A stretch of 64,000 nt of DNA from the NCBI GenBank assembly GCA_021770755.1, contig JAETQI010000009.1:46125-110124 (forward strand). Reading direction: 5' to 3'. How positions within the stretch are numbered: position 1 is the first letter of the stretch; each line of letters begins with the position of its first letter. Positions 9,238 through 17,442 of this stretch are shown piece after piece. A program made the translations under genes and the position numbers. The DNA is from Lachnospiraceae bacterium. Lineage in GTDB: Bacteria; Bacillota; Clostridia; Lachnospirales; Lachnospiraceae. The notes beneath the pieces are model-generated. The model was given only the letters and a program-made list of their open reading frames with translations, did no database searches and was not told the DNA's origin.

Positions 9238-9268
9238 AAGTGCGTTCCCAGACAGGAACGCACTTTTT
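9238..9268. terminator. Bidirectional terminator between the cheD unit and the PHP gene
   Basis: A perfect 11-bp stem (9238-9248 with 9255-9265) around a 6-nt loop, with T residues after it on the plus strand and T-rich sequence after it on the minus strand. It can end both converging transcripts. Confidence 0.85.
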
Positions 9269-9269
9269 C

Positions 9270-10052
9270 TTAATGATTTAAGAGCGATAACGCGTTTTTC
9301 CTTTTGTGATGGCGGTACATGCTTGCAAAGTGGTTGTAAAACCAGAAGCCTTCCACCAGAACATGATTGAATACGCCGATCTTGCCCTTTACGGTGCCGT
9401 GATAATACTCTCCGCCATAGTTTGTACTCTTTTTTTCCCGGATGTAGCGGATGAGATCGGACTCGCATGCGATGTCCGTCTTAAGCTCCGTGTAGGCGGT
9501 GCCCACACAGTCCGGGTGATGGGAGTCGCTTCCGCCAAACATGGCAAGACCGTACCGGGCGGCAAGCCTGCGCGCTTCCGAGTTGGATTCCTGCGACTCG
9601 CACGAGTTGAACGCCTCGAGAAAGTCAAAATGCCTCATGATGTCGGGATTTCTCTTGTAGGCGCGCGTGCGCGTGATGCTTAAGTGGCGCTCGCCGCAGG
9701 GATGGGCAGGACCGAGGATACCGCCGTGCCTGTGCACGACATCCTGGAGAACCCGCACAGGAAGGCCGCGGCATTCCATCAGGAGCAGTTTCACATTTTC
9801 AGGCAGGATCACAAGGATGTGCCCGGCGTCGATCGTATCGTATTCGATCCCTTTCAGGACGATAAAAGGATCGATCTTTCCTTTCAGATGATCGCGGTAT
9901 GTACGAAAACCGTTGTAGGAATCATGGTCCGTGACAAGCATACCGTGGAAGCCCTTGGATTTTAAGATCTGTATATATTCAAAGATCGGGATCTTTCCAT
10001 CCATGGAACCTTCCTTTGTGTGGCAGTGCATATCGAATCTCATCAAGATCAA
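9270..10052 (-). CDS. PHP-domain metal-dependent phosphoesterase
   Basis: A 260-residue protein of the PHP (polymerase and histidinol phosphatase) superfamily. The metal-binding motifs are all present: RFDMHCHTKEGSMDG at the N-terminus, VTDHDSY, GPAHPCGE and GGSDSHHP. Family members hydrolyse phosphomonoesters or nucleotides such as 3',5'-bisphosphates. The substrate here cannot be told. The core ends near residue 200; the C-terminal region with several His and Tyr (NYGGEYYHGTVKGKIG) is also seen in family members. It is a single-gene unit with its own promoter. An internal start at Met4 is also possible. Confidence 0.85.
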   Translation of the reverse strand: MILMRFDMHCHTKEGSMDGKIPIFEYIQILKSKGFHGMLVTDHDSYNGFRTYRDHLKGKIDPFIVLKGIEYDTIDAGHILVILPENVKLLLMECRGLPVRVLQDVVHRHGGILGPAHPCGERHLSITRTRAYKRNPDIMRHFDFLEAFNSCESQESNSEARRLAARYGLAMFGGSDSHHPDCVGTAYTELKTDIACESDLIRYIREKKSTNYGGEYYHGTVKGKIGVFNHVLVEGFWFYNHFASMYRHHKRKNALSLLNH

Positions 10053-10084
10053 TCCTCCATATTTTTAATATTCCTTACTCATTC

Positions 10085-10113
10085 AGTGTACTCGAAATAT
10101 ACGAAATAATCAA
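10085..10113 (-). promoter_or_regulatory. Promoter of the PHP gene
   Basis: On the minus strand, TTGATT (10113-10108) and TACACT (10090-10085) are separated by 17 bp, about 35 bp upstream of the PHP start. Confidence 0.55.
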
Positions 10114-10327
10114 ACATCATTTTATGGAAATTATATAAAAAATTGTATAAAAATCACGGGCAGATATTGTGGATTCCTATTAGCCGGATCAAAACGCAGG
10201 CAAAATTGCACATGAAAATGAAATTTTTATTAAAAATATTGCCGAAATTGTGCGTCAGGGATCTATTTGGAGAAAATAAGAATGCTTAAGATTTTATGAA
10301 GAATACTTAAAGATTTGCAATTATAAG
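10114..10327. other. AT-rich intergenic stretch without recognised feature
   Basis: The divergent region between the PHP gene and the PAP2 gene spans 332 bp in all. Apart from the two promoters listed separately I see no hairpin, small gene or known riboswitch in it. The composition is AT-rich compared with the flanking genes. Confidence 0.5.
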
Positions 10328-10356
10328 TTGACTTTACAATATGTATAATCTATAAT
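10328..10356 (+). promoter_or_regulatory. Promoter of the PAP2 gene
   Basis: TTGACT at 10328-10333 and TATAAT at 10351-10356 are separated by 17 bp. Transcription would start near 10363, which excludes the in-frame ATG at 10355 and fixes the translation start at 10385, behind AAGGAGGGGG. Confidence 0.75.
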
Positions 10357-10384
10357 GATGAAGCTAGAAGGAGGGGGAATTATT

Positions 10385-11071
10385 ATGAAAGAGAAAGCGG
10401 GTCATATCTGCAGGCAGGCGTCCGGGCTTGTCATGCAGTACAAGTCACTGGCTGTCATGACGGTGTACGCGTTTTTTTATCTCATTGCTTTTTTCTATCT
10501 GGAGCGGCGGGATGTGGCGGTACACGAGATTAATTTTGGGATTGACGACTATATACCGTTTTGCGAGATCTTTATCGTGCCGTATCTGTTATGGTTTGCC
10601 TATGTGGCGTTTACGGTGGTGTTTTTGTGTATCAGGGACCAGGAGGAGAGCGATAAGCTGGTCGCGTTTCTGATGGCGGGAATGACGATCTTTATCGTCG
10701 TGTCAGCGGTCTTTCCAAACGGGCATAATCTCAGGCCAAAGGTTTTTGAGCGGGACAATATTTTTATCGATCTGATCAGGCATCTGTACGCGACGGACAC
10801 ACCGACCAATATCCTGCCGAGCATCCATGTGTACAACTCTGTCGCGATCATGATCGCGGTGTGGCGGAGCAGATGTTTTGCAGGCCACAATATCATCAAG
10901 ACATTGATGATGGGGCTTGGTGCGAGCATCATATGCTCGACAGTGCTGATCAAACAGCATTCCATGCTCGATGTGCTCTTAGCGCTTCTGCTGTCGGCGG
11001 TGATGTACTCGATCTGTTATAAGAGAACGGCAGTCAGGGAGAAAAGCGTATTTACAATAAGGATTAAATAG
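10385..11071 (+). CDS. PAP2-family integral membrane phosphatase
   Basis: A 228-residue polytopic membrane protein with about five or six hydrophobic segments. Type 2 phosphatidic acid phosphatase motifs can be read: LPSIHVYNSV, corresponding to the PSGH-like motif 2, and KQHSMLDVL, corresponding to the HxxxD motif 3. Motif 1 is weaker. Family members dephosphorylate phosphatidic acid, undecaprenyl pyrophosphate or related lipids at the membrane surface. The substitution of Ile for Gly in motif 2 is seen in inositol phosphorylceramide synthase-like members, so the reaction is uncertain. It is a single gene with its own promoter and terminator. Confidence 0.75.
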   Translation: MKEKAGHICRQASGLVMQYKSLAVMTVYAFFYLIAFFYLERRDVAVHEINFGIDDYIPFCEIFIVPYLLWFAYVAFTVVFLCIRDQEESDKLVAFLMAGMTIFIVVSAVFPNGHNLRPKVFERDNIFIDLIRHLYATDTPTNILPSIHVYNSVAIMIAVWRSRCFAGHNIIKTLMMGLGASIICSTVLIKQHSMLDVLLALLLSAVMYSICYKRTAVREKSVFTIRIK

Positions 11072-11085
11072 GGATCAAATAAAAA

Positions 11086-11112
11086 AGGCAGCTCCTGCGG
11101 GAGCTGCTTCTT
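11086..11112. terminator. Bidirectional terminator after the PAP2 gene
   Basis: An 8-bp GC-rich stem (11088-11095 with 11100-11107) with a 4-nt loop, a T-rich tail on the plus strand and an A-run on the left that serves as T tail for the minus-strand antitoxin gene. Confidence 0.75.
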
Positions 11113-11128
11113 TATGCACTTTTTTGAT

Positions 11129-11329
11129 CTAATGCAGTGCGTTCTCGGATGTATTCACCATGATCATGCGGGTGATGTTGTCGTAATTCTTCTCGGGCAT
11201 GATGAAGACCTTGCGTCCGCTCTTTAAGGAGAGGGCGATGGCTTCGCTGCCATTGTTGACCTCGTCGCACAGTTCGTCGAAATTGTTCTTTAGTGTCGTG
11301 AAATCCGTTTCTCTTACTAAATCCTTCAT
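11129..11329 (-). CDS. Phd/YefM-type antitoxin without adjacent toxin
   Basis: A 66-residue protein resembling antitoxins of the Phd/YefM family, which bind DNA through the N-terminal half and neutralise a toxin with the C-terminal half. The N-terminal pattern of a short strand, then LKNNFDELCDEVNNGSEAIALSLKSGRKVFIMPEKNYDNI, follows the family signature (xxNFxxxxxxVxxxxEPxxIxxxxGxxVVLxSxxEYxxL). The start has AGGAGG 6 bp upstream. Downstream on the same strand there is only a terminator and then the oppositely oriented PAP2 gene, so no RelE/YoeB-like toxin is next to it. A longer frame beginning at 11357 is in another register and is rejected. Confidence 0.7.
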   Translation of the reverse strand: MKDLVRETDFTTLKNNFDELCDEVNNGSEAIALSLKSGRKVFIMPEKNYDNITRMIMVNTSENALH

Positions 11330-11358
11330 ATGGGAATCCTCCTAATTCCTGTTCCAAA

Positions 11359-11376
11359 GAACTGCGGCTGCAGTTC
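11359..11376. promoter_or_regulatory. Hairpin in the antitoxin leader
   Basis: A 7-bp perfect inverted repeat (11359-11365 with 11370-11376) around a 4-nt loop lies between the antitoxin promoter and its start. It could be a leader hairpin or an autoregulatory operator of the Phd-type protein. There is no direct evidence for either. Confidence 0.4.
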
Positions 11377-11450
11377 TGATAAATGTGTTGCCGTTAGTTA
11401 ACAGCTTCTGATCACTGTTATAATCAGTATCGACCATTTTTTAGGAAAAT

Positions 11451-11479
11451 ATTATATCAAATCCAATAAATATACAGAA
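11451..11479 (-). promoter_or_regulatory. Probable promoter of the antitoxin gene
   Basis: On the minus strand a perfect TATAAT (11456-11451), with TG one base upstream, is preceded 17 bp earlier by a weak TTCTGT. The leader would be about 115 nt. Confidence 0.45.
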
Positions 11480-11503
11480 ATTAGCGGAATTTTTGATACA
11501 ATT

Positions 11504-12400
11504 TCATTCATTTGCAGTCCGCTGCTGTCTGGCGGGAAAGAAACCCTCGAAGATAAACAGGTCAAAGCTTCTCGAAATCTTGTCGAGTTCCTCCTGCGAG
11601 CGGACAGTCCATGCGACGCTCAGGCTCTTGTAGAATTTCCGGCAGATATTCCTCGAGAGTTCATCCTTGTGCTTGCAGTTGTATGCGATGAAGTCCGGTG
11701 AGGCGTAGCAGTTGCCGATCAGGTGTGACAGCAGAAAGTACGGGATGTTCAGTTTCTGCCTTGTAAAATCCTCGGAGAGCTGTCCGCGCACGATGTTGGG
11801 TCTGTGGATCTTGTACCAGCGCACAGCCATCGGATGAAAAGATTCGATACAGTACAGCCCTTTATAATCAGAAAGGATGCCGTCACAGATCCGGCACAGC
11901 TTGTCAGCGTTTTTTTCTACCTTGTATTCGATGATCAGCGGAACCCTGCCGTCAACCATTTTCAGGATATCGGCAAAAGCGGGGATGCGCTCGTTGGTGC
12001 CCAGCAGGCGAAACTGCTGCAGCTCCTCGTATGTATAGTCCCGCAGATTACCCCTGACACCGCAGATGCGGTTCAGCGTGTCGTCATGAAAGACGACCGG
12101 GATGTCGTCTTTGGTGAGATGCACGTCGAATTCGATACCGTAGCCAAGGTCTGCCGCCCGCTTGATGGCGGCGTAAGAATTTTCGGGAAGATTTTCAGCG
12201 GGGGCTGGCTTCCCGATCCCTTTGAGCTTCTGGATCGCCGGATTCATGTTGTGAAGCCCGCGGTGGGCATACATATGGCCGAAAAATGGCTTGTAATCAG
12301 GCCGCCCGTGGATGCGCGGCTTGATGGATATCAGATATAAGACCGACACGGTGACGAATGACAAAAAGATTCCCAATATGTTAAACAATAATCCCATCAT
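11504..12400 (-). CDS. Glycerophosphodiester phosphodiesterase, membrane-anchored
   Basis: Hydrolyses glycerophosphodiesters to sn-glycerol 3-phosphate and an alcohol. The 298-residue protein has one N-terminal membrane segment (about residues 3-24) and then the GDPD barrel: MYAHRGLHN with the catalytic His, PENSYAAIKRAADLGYGIEFDVHLTKDDIPVVFHDDTLNRICG with metal-binding Glu/Asp and the second His, and later VPLIIEYKVE. The membrane anchor suggests action at the cell surface or on membrane-derived substrates. It is a single gene with its own promoter. The convergent 3' side towards the antitoxin has no clear terminator. Confidence 0.88.
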   Translation of the reverse strand: MMGLLFNILGIFLSFVTVSVLYLISIKPRIHGRPDYKPFFGHMYAHRGLHNMNPAIQKLKGIGKPAPAENLPENSYAAIKRAADLGYGIEFDVHLTKDDIPVVFHDDTLNRICGVRGNLRDYTYEELQQFRLLGTNERIPAFADILKMVDGRVPLIIEYKVEKNADKLCRICDGILSDYKGLYCIESFHPMAVRWYKIHRPNIVRGQLSEDFTRQKLNIPYFLLSHLIGNCYASPDFIAYNCKHKDELSRNICRKFYKSLSVAWTVRSQEELDKISRSFDLFIFEGFFPARQQRTANE

Positions 12401-12425
12401 AACGTAAAAAACCTCCTACATTCCT

Positions 12426-12454
12426 ATACTACGCGTTTTTGTGGTGTTTGTAAA
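12426..12454 (-). promoter_or_regulatory. Promoter of the glycerophosphodiesterase gene
   Basis: On the minus strand TTTACA (12454-12449) and TAGTAT (12431-12426) are 17 bp apart, followed by a GGAGG ribosome site before the start codon. Confidence 0.5.
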
Positions 12455-12474
12455 CAGATAAAACGATAATTGTG

Positions 12475-12651
12475 AAAAGTCGTTACAGTTCAGTCTAGAG
12501 CATTTTTCAAACACGCTCTAGGAACTTTGCACTACGCTGCAAAGTCCGTAAGAACACATAGTGGTTGAGATGCATCAAGCCATCGCGAAGCGATTTTGCA
12601 TGGCTTGATGCTGTAACAGGAAGCCAAAGGCTGAACTGTTACAAAAAGTCG
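12475..12651. repeat. Multi-hairpin palindromic intergenic element, about 177 bp
   Basis: This gene-free block is almost entirely made of inverted repeats. An outer pair (12485-12493 with 12631-12639) encloses a 7-bp hairpin (12495-12501/12515-12521), an 8-bp hairpin (12524-12531/12538-12545) and a perfect 12-bp hairpin (12572-12583/12600-12611). A further 7-bp pair (12613-12619/12636-12642) competes with the outer stem. The octamer AAAAGTCG occurs on both sides (12475-12482 and 12644-12651), which resembles a target duplication. The structure suggests a miniature mobile or REP-like repeat, or a structured RNA. No coding frame of note is present. Confidence 0.7.
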
Positions 12652-12750
12652 GTTAAGATTTGAATAGAATTATTGTCATTTGTATGATTTTGTTATAAGA
12701 TAGAGATATCTGTGATGAGATCAAATTATGGTAGAGAGAGGATAACCGGC

Positions 12751-14883
12751 ATGAAAAAGAGAATACTGGCGTTACTGATGGTGTCCGTATTGACGCTGCA
12801 GCTTGCAGGGTGCGATACAGCGAATACCGATACGGTGGGAAAAGAGACACAGGACAGTATCAAGGATATGTTCAACAGTGCGAGAAATGACAGGGAAAAC
12901 ACAGAAGAATCCTCCGCTGGGGAGGATACGGAGGCGCTGGAGACAGAGGAGCCAGGTACGGAGGATGCGGATACTGATACGGAGGTCAGATACCAGGACG
13001 ACTATTATGAGTTTGTCAACCAGAATCTTTTGTCGAAGATCGAGCTTGCCGCGACAGACGCGCATTGGGACTGGTTTGGCGAGCTGAACGCTGTCGTGAG
13101 TTCGGAGATGGAGGACATCATCGATGAGCTGGCAGGCGATGGGAATACGTATGAGAAGGGCAGCTCCGAGCAGAAGATCAAGGATATGTACGAGTGTGTG
13201 ACCAATATGGAGAACCGCGAGAAGACGGGGCTTGGACCGCTCAAGCCGCACATGGACAGCATACGCAACGCGTCGAGTATCGACGAGTATGTCGATGCGC
13301 TGGCGCACCTAAGCGGCGAGTTTGGGTTCAGCAGCATCGTCGGCGGCTACAATATCATGCAGGATAAGGCGGATTCCAGCGAGTATGCCGTTTATATGAT
13401 GTACGCGGACACCCTGATCGGCAAAGAGTACGTCGAGGGTGAGAACACGCAGGAATATATGGATCTGTATCTCGACTATATTAACGATATGCTCATGGAG
13501 TTTGGCATGACTGCTGACGAGGCGGCTCAGAGCACGGACGCCATCGAGGGACTCCTGCGCGAGATCTGCGCGTCGACGCTGACGACAGAGCAGCTCTACG
13601 ATCCGGCGGTGACTTACAATGTATATACCGCGCAGGATCTGCAGGCGCTCTATTCCAACATCGATGTGCCAAAGATGCTAAAGACGCTCCGGATCGACGG
13701 GCAGGATAGATATATCGTCATGGATGTGGAGCAGGCAAAGAAGGTCAATTCGCTGCTTGAAGAGGAGAATCTGCAGGCGCTTAAGGACTACTCGACGTTT
13801 GTCATGCTAAACGACACGGCAAAGTACGCCAATGCCAACTACGCGAAGCTCAGCGATGATATGCGCAATGCGCTGTACGGCATCACCGAGAGCTGGGGGG
13901 ACGAGAAGACGTGGAAAAATCTGACGCAGGATATGCTGCCGTGGGACTTTGGCATGATCTATGTGGAGGAGCATTTCTCCGCCAGGGATAAGGAGGCAGT
14001 CGAGGAGATGATCGGTCAGATCCTGGAGGAGTATGAGACGATCATCAAAAGGCAGGACTGGATGAGCGACGCGACGAAGCAGAAGGCGATCCGGAAGCTG
14101 GATACGATGCAGGTCAAGATCGGCTATCCCGACGAGTGGCCGGCAGCGCGCGACATGATGCAGGTGACACCGGTCTCGGAGGGAGGAAGCCTGCTGTCCA
14201 ACCTGCTGGTGAGCATGCAGGTGGCGATCGAGGACAGTCTGAACAAGCTTGGAACCAAGGTTGACCGGTCAGAGTGGGATGTGACGCCGCAGACGATCAA
14301 CGCGATGTACGATCCGCTGAACAATGAGATCATCTTTCCGGCAGCGATCCTGCAGGCGCCGTTTTATGACAGGGATAACAGCTACGGCGCAAACCTGGGC
14401 GGGATCGGGTTTGTCATAGCACACGAGGTCAGCCACGCGTTTGACTCGAGCGGCGCCCTGTATGACGAGTACGGCAACTACAATGTGTGGTGGACAGAGG
14501 AGGAGCTTGCCGAGTACAAGAAGATGTCGGAGTCCATCGTGGACTATTACAGCGAATATGAGATGATGGGCGTCAAGGTGAACGGCGACCTGACACTGAT
14601 GGAGAATATCGCGGATCTCGGTGCGATGACGTGTATCACGTCGATCATCGGCGACGACGCGAAGGCGCTCGACGAGGCGTTCGGGCAGATGACCTACAAC
14701 TGGGCGAGCGAGGACACGGCAAGCTTTATGATGTATCTGCTCAACACAGACACACATTCGCCGAACAAGGTGCGGGTCAATGCCGTGCTGAGCTCCTGTG
14801 ATGCCTTTTACAAGATATATGACATCAAGGAGACGGACGGAATGTACGTGGCGCCGGAAGACCGGGTAGGGATCTGGAAGTAG
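12751..14883 (+). CDS. M13-family (neprilysin/PepO-like) zinc metallopeptidase lipoprotein
   Basis: A 710-residue secreted lipoprotein peptidase. The signal peptide ends in a lipobox LAGC (Cys20), giving a lipid anchor on the outer face of the membrane. A linker rich in Glu and Thr follows, then the large M13 N-terminal domain and the catalytic domain with VIAHEVSHAFD (HExxH) and ENIADLGA (the ExxxD motif holding the third zinc ligand). These peptidases cleave small peptides. The C-terminus GIWK lacks the CxVW of eukaryotic members. The start at 12751 is chosen for its GAGAGAGGA site and the signal sequence; an upstream ATG at 12712 would spoil the signal peptide. Confidence 0.9.
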   Translation: MKKRILALLMVSVLTLQLAGCDTANTDTVGKETQDSIKDMFNSARNDRENTEESSAGEDTEALETEEPGTEDADTDTEVRYQDDYYEFVNQNLLSKIELAATDAHWDWFGELNAVVSSEMEDIIDELAGDGNTYEKGSSEQKIKDMYECVTNMENREKTGLGPLKPHMDSIRNASSIDEYVDALAHLSGEFGFSSIVGGYNIMQDKADSSEYAVYMMYADTLIGKEYVEGENTQEYMDLYLDYINDMLMEFGMTADEAAQSTDAIEGLLREICASTLTTEQLYDPAVTYNVYTAQDLQALYSNIDVPKMLKTLRIDGQDRYIVMDVEQAKKVNSLLEEENLQALKDYSTFVMLNDTAKYANANYAKLSDDMRNALYGITESWGDEKTWKNLTQDMLPWDFGMIYVEEHFSARDKEAVEEMIGQILEEYETIIKRQDWMSDATKQKAIRKLDTMQVKIGYPDEWPAARDMMQVTPVSEGGSLLSNLLVSMQVAIEDSLNKLGTKVDRSEWDVTPQTINAMYDPLNNEIIFPAAILQAPFYDRDNSYGANLGGIGFVIAHEVSHAFDSSGALYDEYGNYNVWWTEEELAEYKKMSESIVDYYSEYEMMGVKVNGDLTLMENIADLGAMTCITSIIGDDAKALDEAFGQMTYNWASEDTASFMMYLLNTDTHSPNKVRVNAVLSSCDAFYKIYDIKETDGMYVAPEDRVGIWK

Positions 14884-14910
14884 GTTTTGGATATTGAAGG
14901 GGAAAGAGGT

Positions 14911-15822
14911 ATGATACAGACAAAAGAACTGGGTATGAGACTGGCAGGAGCGCTGATGGCAGCGGTAGTGGCGCTGGGCGCGGCACAGTCGTGCGGGATC
15001 AACAGGCAGCTTCATAAGACATATGCGGCAGAGTTCACTGTCACGGAGAACAAGGCAGTGCTCTACAGCAATGACAAGACAAAGGTGTATAAACAGCCGG
15101 ATGTCAACTCGGAGGTAGTGACCGTCATAGCGCCGGATATCCCGGTCAACGTGACGGGCATCACCTCCAACGGGTGGTTCCGGATATCCTTAAACGGCAC
15201 GTACTATGTGATGGGAGAGGGGCTGGTATCCAAGAATGCGAGCACGGCAAATTCGGTGGTGACAGGCTCGGACATCAAGGCGCTGACCAAGGGGACGTTC
15301 TCCTTCTACAGAAATCCGGAGCTTAGCGACTTTGACTCCGACGATGTCGAGGATATGGACGAAAATACATATATCAAGTATCTGGATTCCTTCCTGATGG
15401 GGTATGCGATGCTGGACAACTGTATCCTGCAGGACAGCGGCAAGCTCCTAAAGGAAGTGTACGAGAGCGAATCCAAGGTAGACAAGAAGGTTGCCGGTAT
15501 GACGATGCAGGCGTATCTGATCAATTACCGCAACAATTATCTGAGCAACAGCCTTGCAGGTCCGTTCCGCAATGACAGGGACCTGAAACTGGCACTGAAC
15601 CGGGCGATCCGCTACGACATTGAGAAGTTTGGGACGGTGTACAGAAATTCCAGTGTCGGAAGCGACGAGTCAAAGGCCAGGAAAGCGATGGAACAGGTCG
15701 TCAACGAGATGAAGGCGGAGCAGGGTGTGTCGTTTACATGCCGCATGGAGTATGGCGATTACAAGACGAATGACGGCAGTGAAGGCAAGGGTTGGATCAT
15801 AGAGTTTACCAAAAAGGATTAA
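14911..15822 (+). CDS. Secreted SH3-like domain protein
   Basis: A 303-residue protein with an N-terminal hydrophobic signal segment (about residues 8-27). An SH3b-like stretch follows at about residues 42-100 (VLYSNDKTKVYKQPDVNSEVV, NGWFRISLNGTYYVMGEGLV), a fold that usually binds cell-wall peptidoglycan or peptides. The C-terminal 190 residues are not recognised. It starts 27 bp after the M13 peptidase with a GGGGAAAGAGG ribosome site and is followed with no gap by the HD hydrolase, so the three probably form an operon. A cell-envelope role is an inference. Confidence 0.65.
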   Translation: MIQTKELGMRLAGALMAAVVALGAAQSCGINRQLHKTYAAEFTVTENKAVLYSNDKTKVYKQPDVNSEVVTVIAPDIPVNVTGITSNGWFRISLNGTYYVMGEGLVSKNASTANSVVTGSDIKALTKGTFSFYRNPELSDFDSDDVEDMDENTYIKYLDSFLMGYAMLDNCILQDSGKLLKEVYESESKVDKKVAGMTMQAYLINYRNNYLSNSLAGPFRNDRDLKLALNRAIRYDIEKFGTVYRNSSVGSDESKARKAMEQVVNEMKAEQGVSFTCRMEYGDYKTNDGSEGKGWIIEFTKKD

Positions 15823-15825
15823 GTG

Positions 15826-16599
15826 ATGAATCAGAACGAACATTTTGTAAGAGCAGACCGTGAAGGATACTTCTATTGCAGGGCAGTGGATGGTTTTTTG
15901 AATGTCAGGAAAGAACAGCATGTGTGCGGGCGCGGATGTCCTTTTTTCACTGGAAAGTCGCAGTGTGAAAAAGGGGAGTTCGTGTGCCGCTATAACGAAA
16001 AAGGGATGGGTGAGCAGCCAGCCCTTTTTCCGTCTGTTGAGGGACTGGATGAACGGCTTTACAGGGCGTATGCGTATGCTGCAAAGGCGCATCTGGGACA
16101 GTACAGGAAGAAGACAAGGATCCCGTATTTCACCCATATCATCACGACCATGAACTATGCGCTGGCGCTCACGCAGGATATCGAGGTGCTGCAGGGGGCG
16201 ATCCTGCACGATACGGTTGAGGATACCTGGGTGACGTTTGACGATCTGAAAAGGGAGTTTGGCGAGCGGGTTGCCAGACTGGTGGAGACAGAGACGGAGA
16301 ACAAGCGCCGCGACATGCCTGCCGCCCAGACATGGAAGATCAGGAAGCAGGAGACGATCGAGCACTTGAGGAATGCCTCGCCGGACGCAAAGCGGATCGT
16401 CCTTGCGGACAAGACCGCCAATCTGGAGTCGATCGCGCGGGAGCAGCATTATCTTGGGACCGAGATCTGGGACAAGTTCAACCAGCCGGACAAGGCGATG
16501 CAGGAATGGTATTTCAGGGCGGTCAGGGAACAGCTTGCGGAATTTTATGACACGAGTGTCATGAAAGTGTACGACGGCTATCTGGATATTTTATTCTGA
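15826..16599 (+). CDS. SpoT-like HD-domain hydrolase (small alarmone hydrolase candidate)
   Basis: A 257-residue protein. Residues about 75-220 form an HD domain of the RelA/SpoT type: AYAAKAHLGQYRKKTRIPYFTH, AILHDTVEDT with the HD pair, and VLADKTANLESI. That arrangement is typical of (p)ppGpp hydrolases such as Mesh1. No synthetase domain is present. The first 65 residues carry five cysteines, including CGRGC, that are not part of the known hydrolase core. The ATG at 15826 follows the previous stop by 3 bp; a GTG just before it is less well placed. The 3' end overlaps the convergent deacetylase gene by 9 bp. Confidence 0.75.
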   Translation: MNQNEHFVRADREGYFYCRAVDGFLNVRKEQHVCGRGCPFFTGKSQCEKGEFVCRYNEKGMGEQPALFPSVEGLDERLYRAYAYAAKAHLGQYRKKTRIPYFTHIITTMNYALALTQDIEVLQGAILHDTVEDTWVTFDDLKREFGERVARLVETETENKRRDMPAAQTWKIRKQETIEHLRNASPDAKRIVLADKTANLESIAREQHYLGTEIWDKFNQPDKAMQEWYFRAVREQLAEFYDTSVMKVYDGYLDILF

Positions 16600-17442
16600 G
16601 GCGCTCACAAAGTCTTCCAGCGTGCGGAAGGTGTAGCCCATTTCCTCCCAGTGCGTCAGCAGCTCGTCAAGGATCTCGCCGTTTGTACTCGAGGTGCTGT
16701 GCAGCAGGACGATGGCGCCGGGGTGGATGCGGCCCAGAAGCTTTTTGAAGGCTTCCTCCCTCGTTGGCTGCTTATCCTGATACCAGTCGACGTAGGCAAG
16801 ACTCCAGAAGAAGGTGTGATAGCCCATCTCCTGCGCCATCTTAAGATTATTGGTATTGTACTTACCCTGCGGCGGACGGTAGAAGCGCGCAAGCTCTGTG
16901 CCTGTGATCTCCTGGAACAGTGTTTCCACATCGTGCATTTCTTTCTCGAAGGATTCTTTTGAGGCAATGGAGGACATATCCAGATGATGGTAGGTGTGGT
17001 TGCCCACAAAGTGCCCGTCCGCGACCATCTGCTTTACGAGTTCCGGTGCGGATTCCAGATAATGTCCCACAACGAAGAACGTGGCAGGCACATGGTGCTT
17101 TTTCAGCGCATCCAGGATCGGCTGGGTGTTTCCGTTCTCATATCCGGCGTCAAAGGTCAGATAGATCACTTTGTCCGTGCTGCCGCCCACGTAGTGGGCA
17201 TCGTATTGTTTCAGTTCCTCCGCGGAGGCGTTTCCGGTGGGCTGACTGCCCTCCTGCCCGAAGCCAAGTCCCCAGTTGGCGGATGACACGCTTCCGGAGG
17301 CAGGGACTGCCCGCCCACTGACCTTTTCGTATCTGACATATGCGATGCCTCTGCCCACCAGGAAGGCGGCGGTCAGGAGTATGGTCAGCAGCGCTGCTTT
17401 TTTCAGGTTTGTCTTGATCTTGATCTTCATTTTCAGCCTCAT
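16591..17442 (-). CDS. Polysaccharide deacetylase, PdaA-like
   Basis: A 283-residue NodB-fold protein with a Lys-rich N-terminus and a membrane segment or signal anchor at about residues 14-32. Catalytic motifs are VIYLTFDAGYENGNT (TFDAGYENG is characteristic of the PdaA branch), VGNHTYHHLDM with the HxxxH zinc ligands, and RFYRPPQGKYN. PdaA removes the N-acetyl group from muramic acid during delta-lactam formation in spore cortex peptidoglycan, which would imply a sporulating or formerly sporulating lineage. A general peptidoglycan or chitooligosaccharide deacetylase is the alternative. Translation may also begin at Met5. Confidence 0.85.
   Translation of the reverse strand: MRLKMKIKIKTNLKKAALLTILLTAAFLVGRGIAYVRYEKVSGRAVPASGSVSSANWGLGFGQEGSQPTGNASAEELKQYDAHYVGGSTDKVIYLTFDAGYENGNTQPILDALKKHHVPATFFVVGHYLESAPELVKQMVADGHFVGNHTYHHLDMSSIASKESFEKEMHDVETLFQEITGTELARFYRPPQGKYNTNNLKMAQEMGYHTFFWSLAYVDWYQDKQPTREEAFKKLLGRIHPGAIVLLHSTSSTNGEILDELLTHWEEMGYTFRTLEDFVSASE

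Noticed and set aside
11112..11357. 81-codon minus-strand frame overlapping the antitoxin gene
   Set aside because: It is in a different register from the antitoxin, has no ribosome site and shows no family features.
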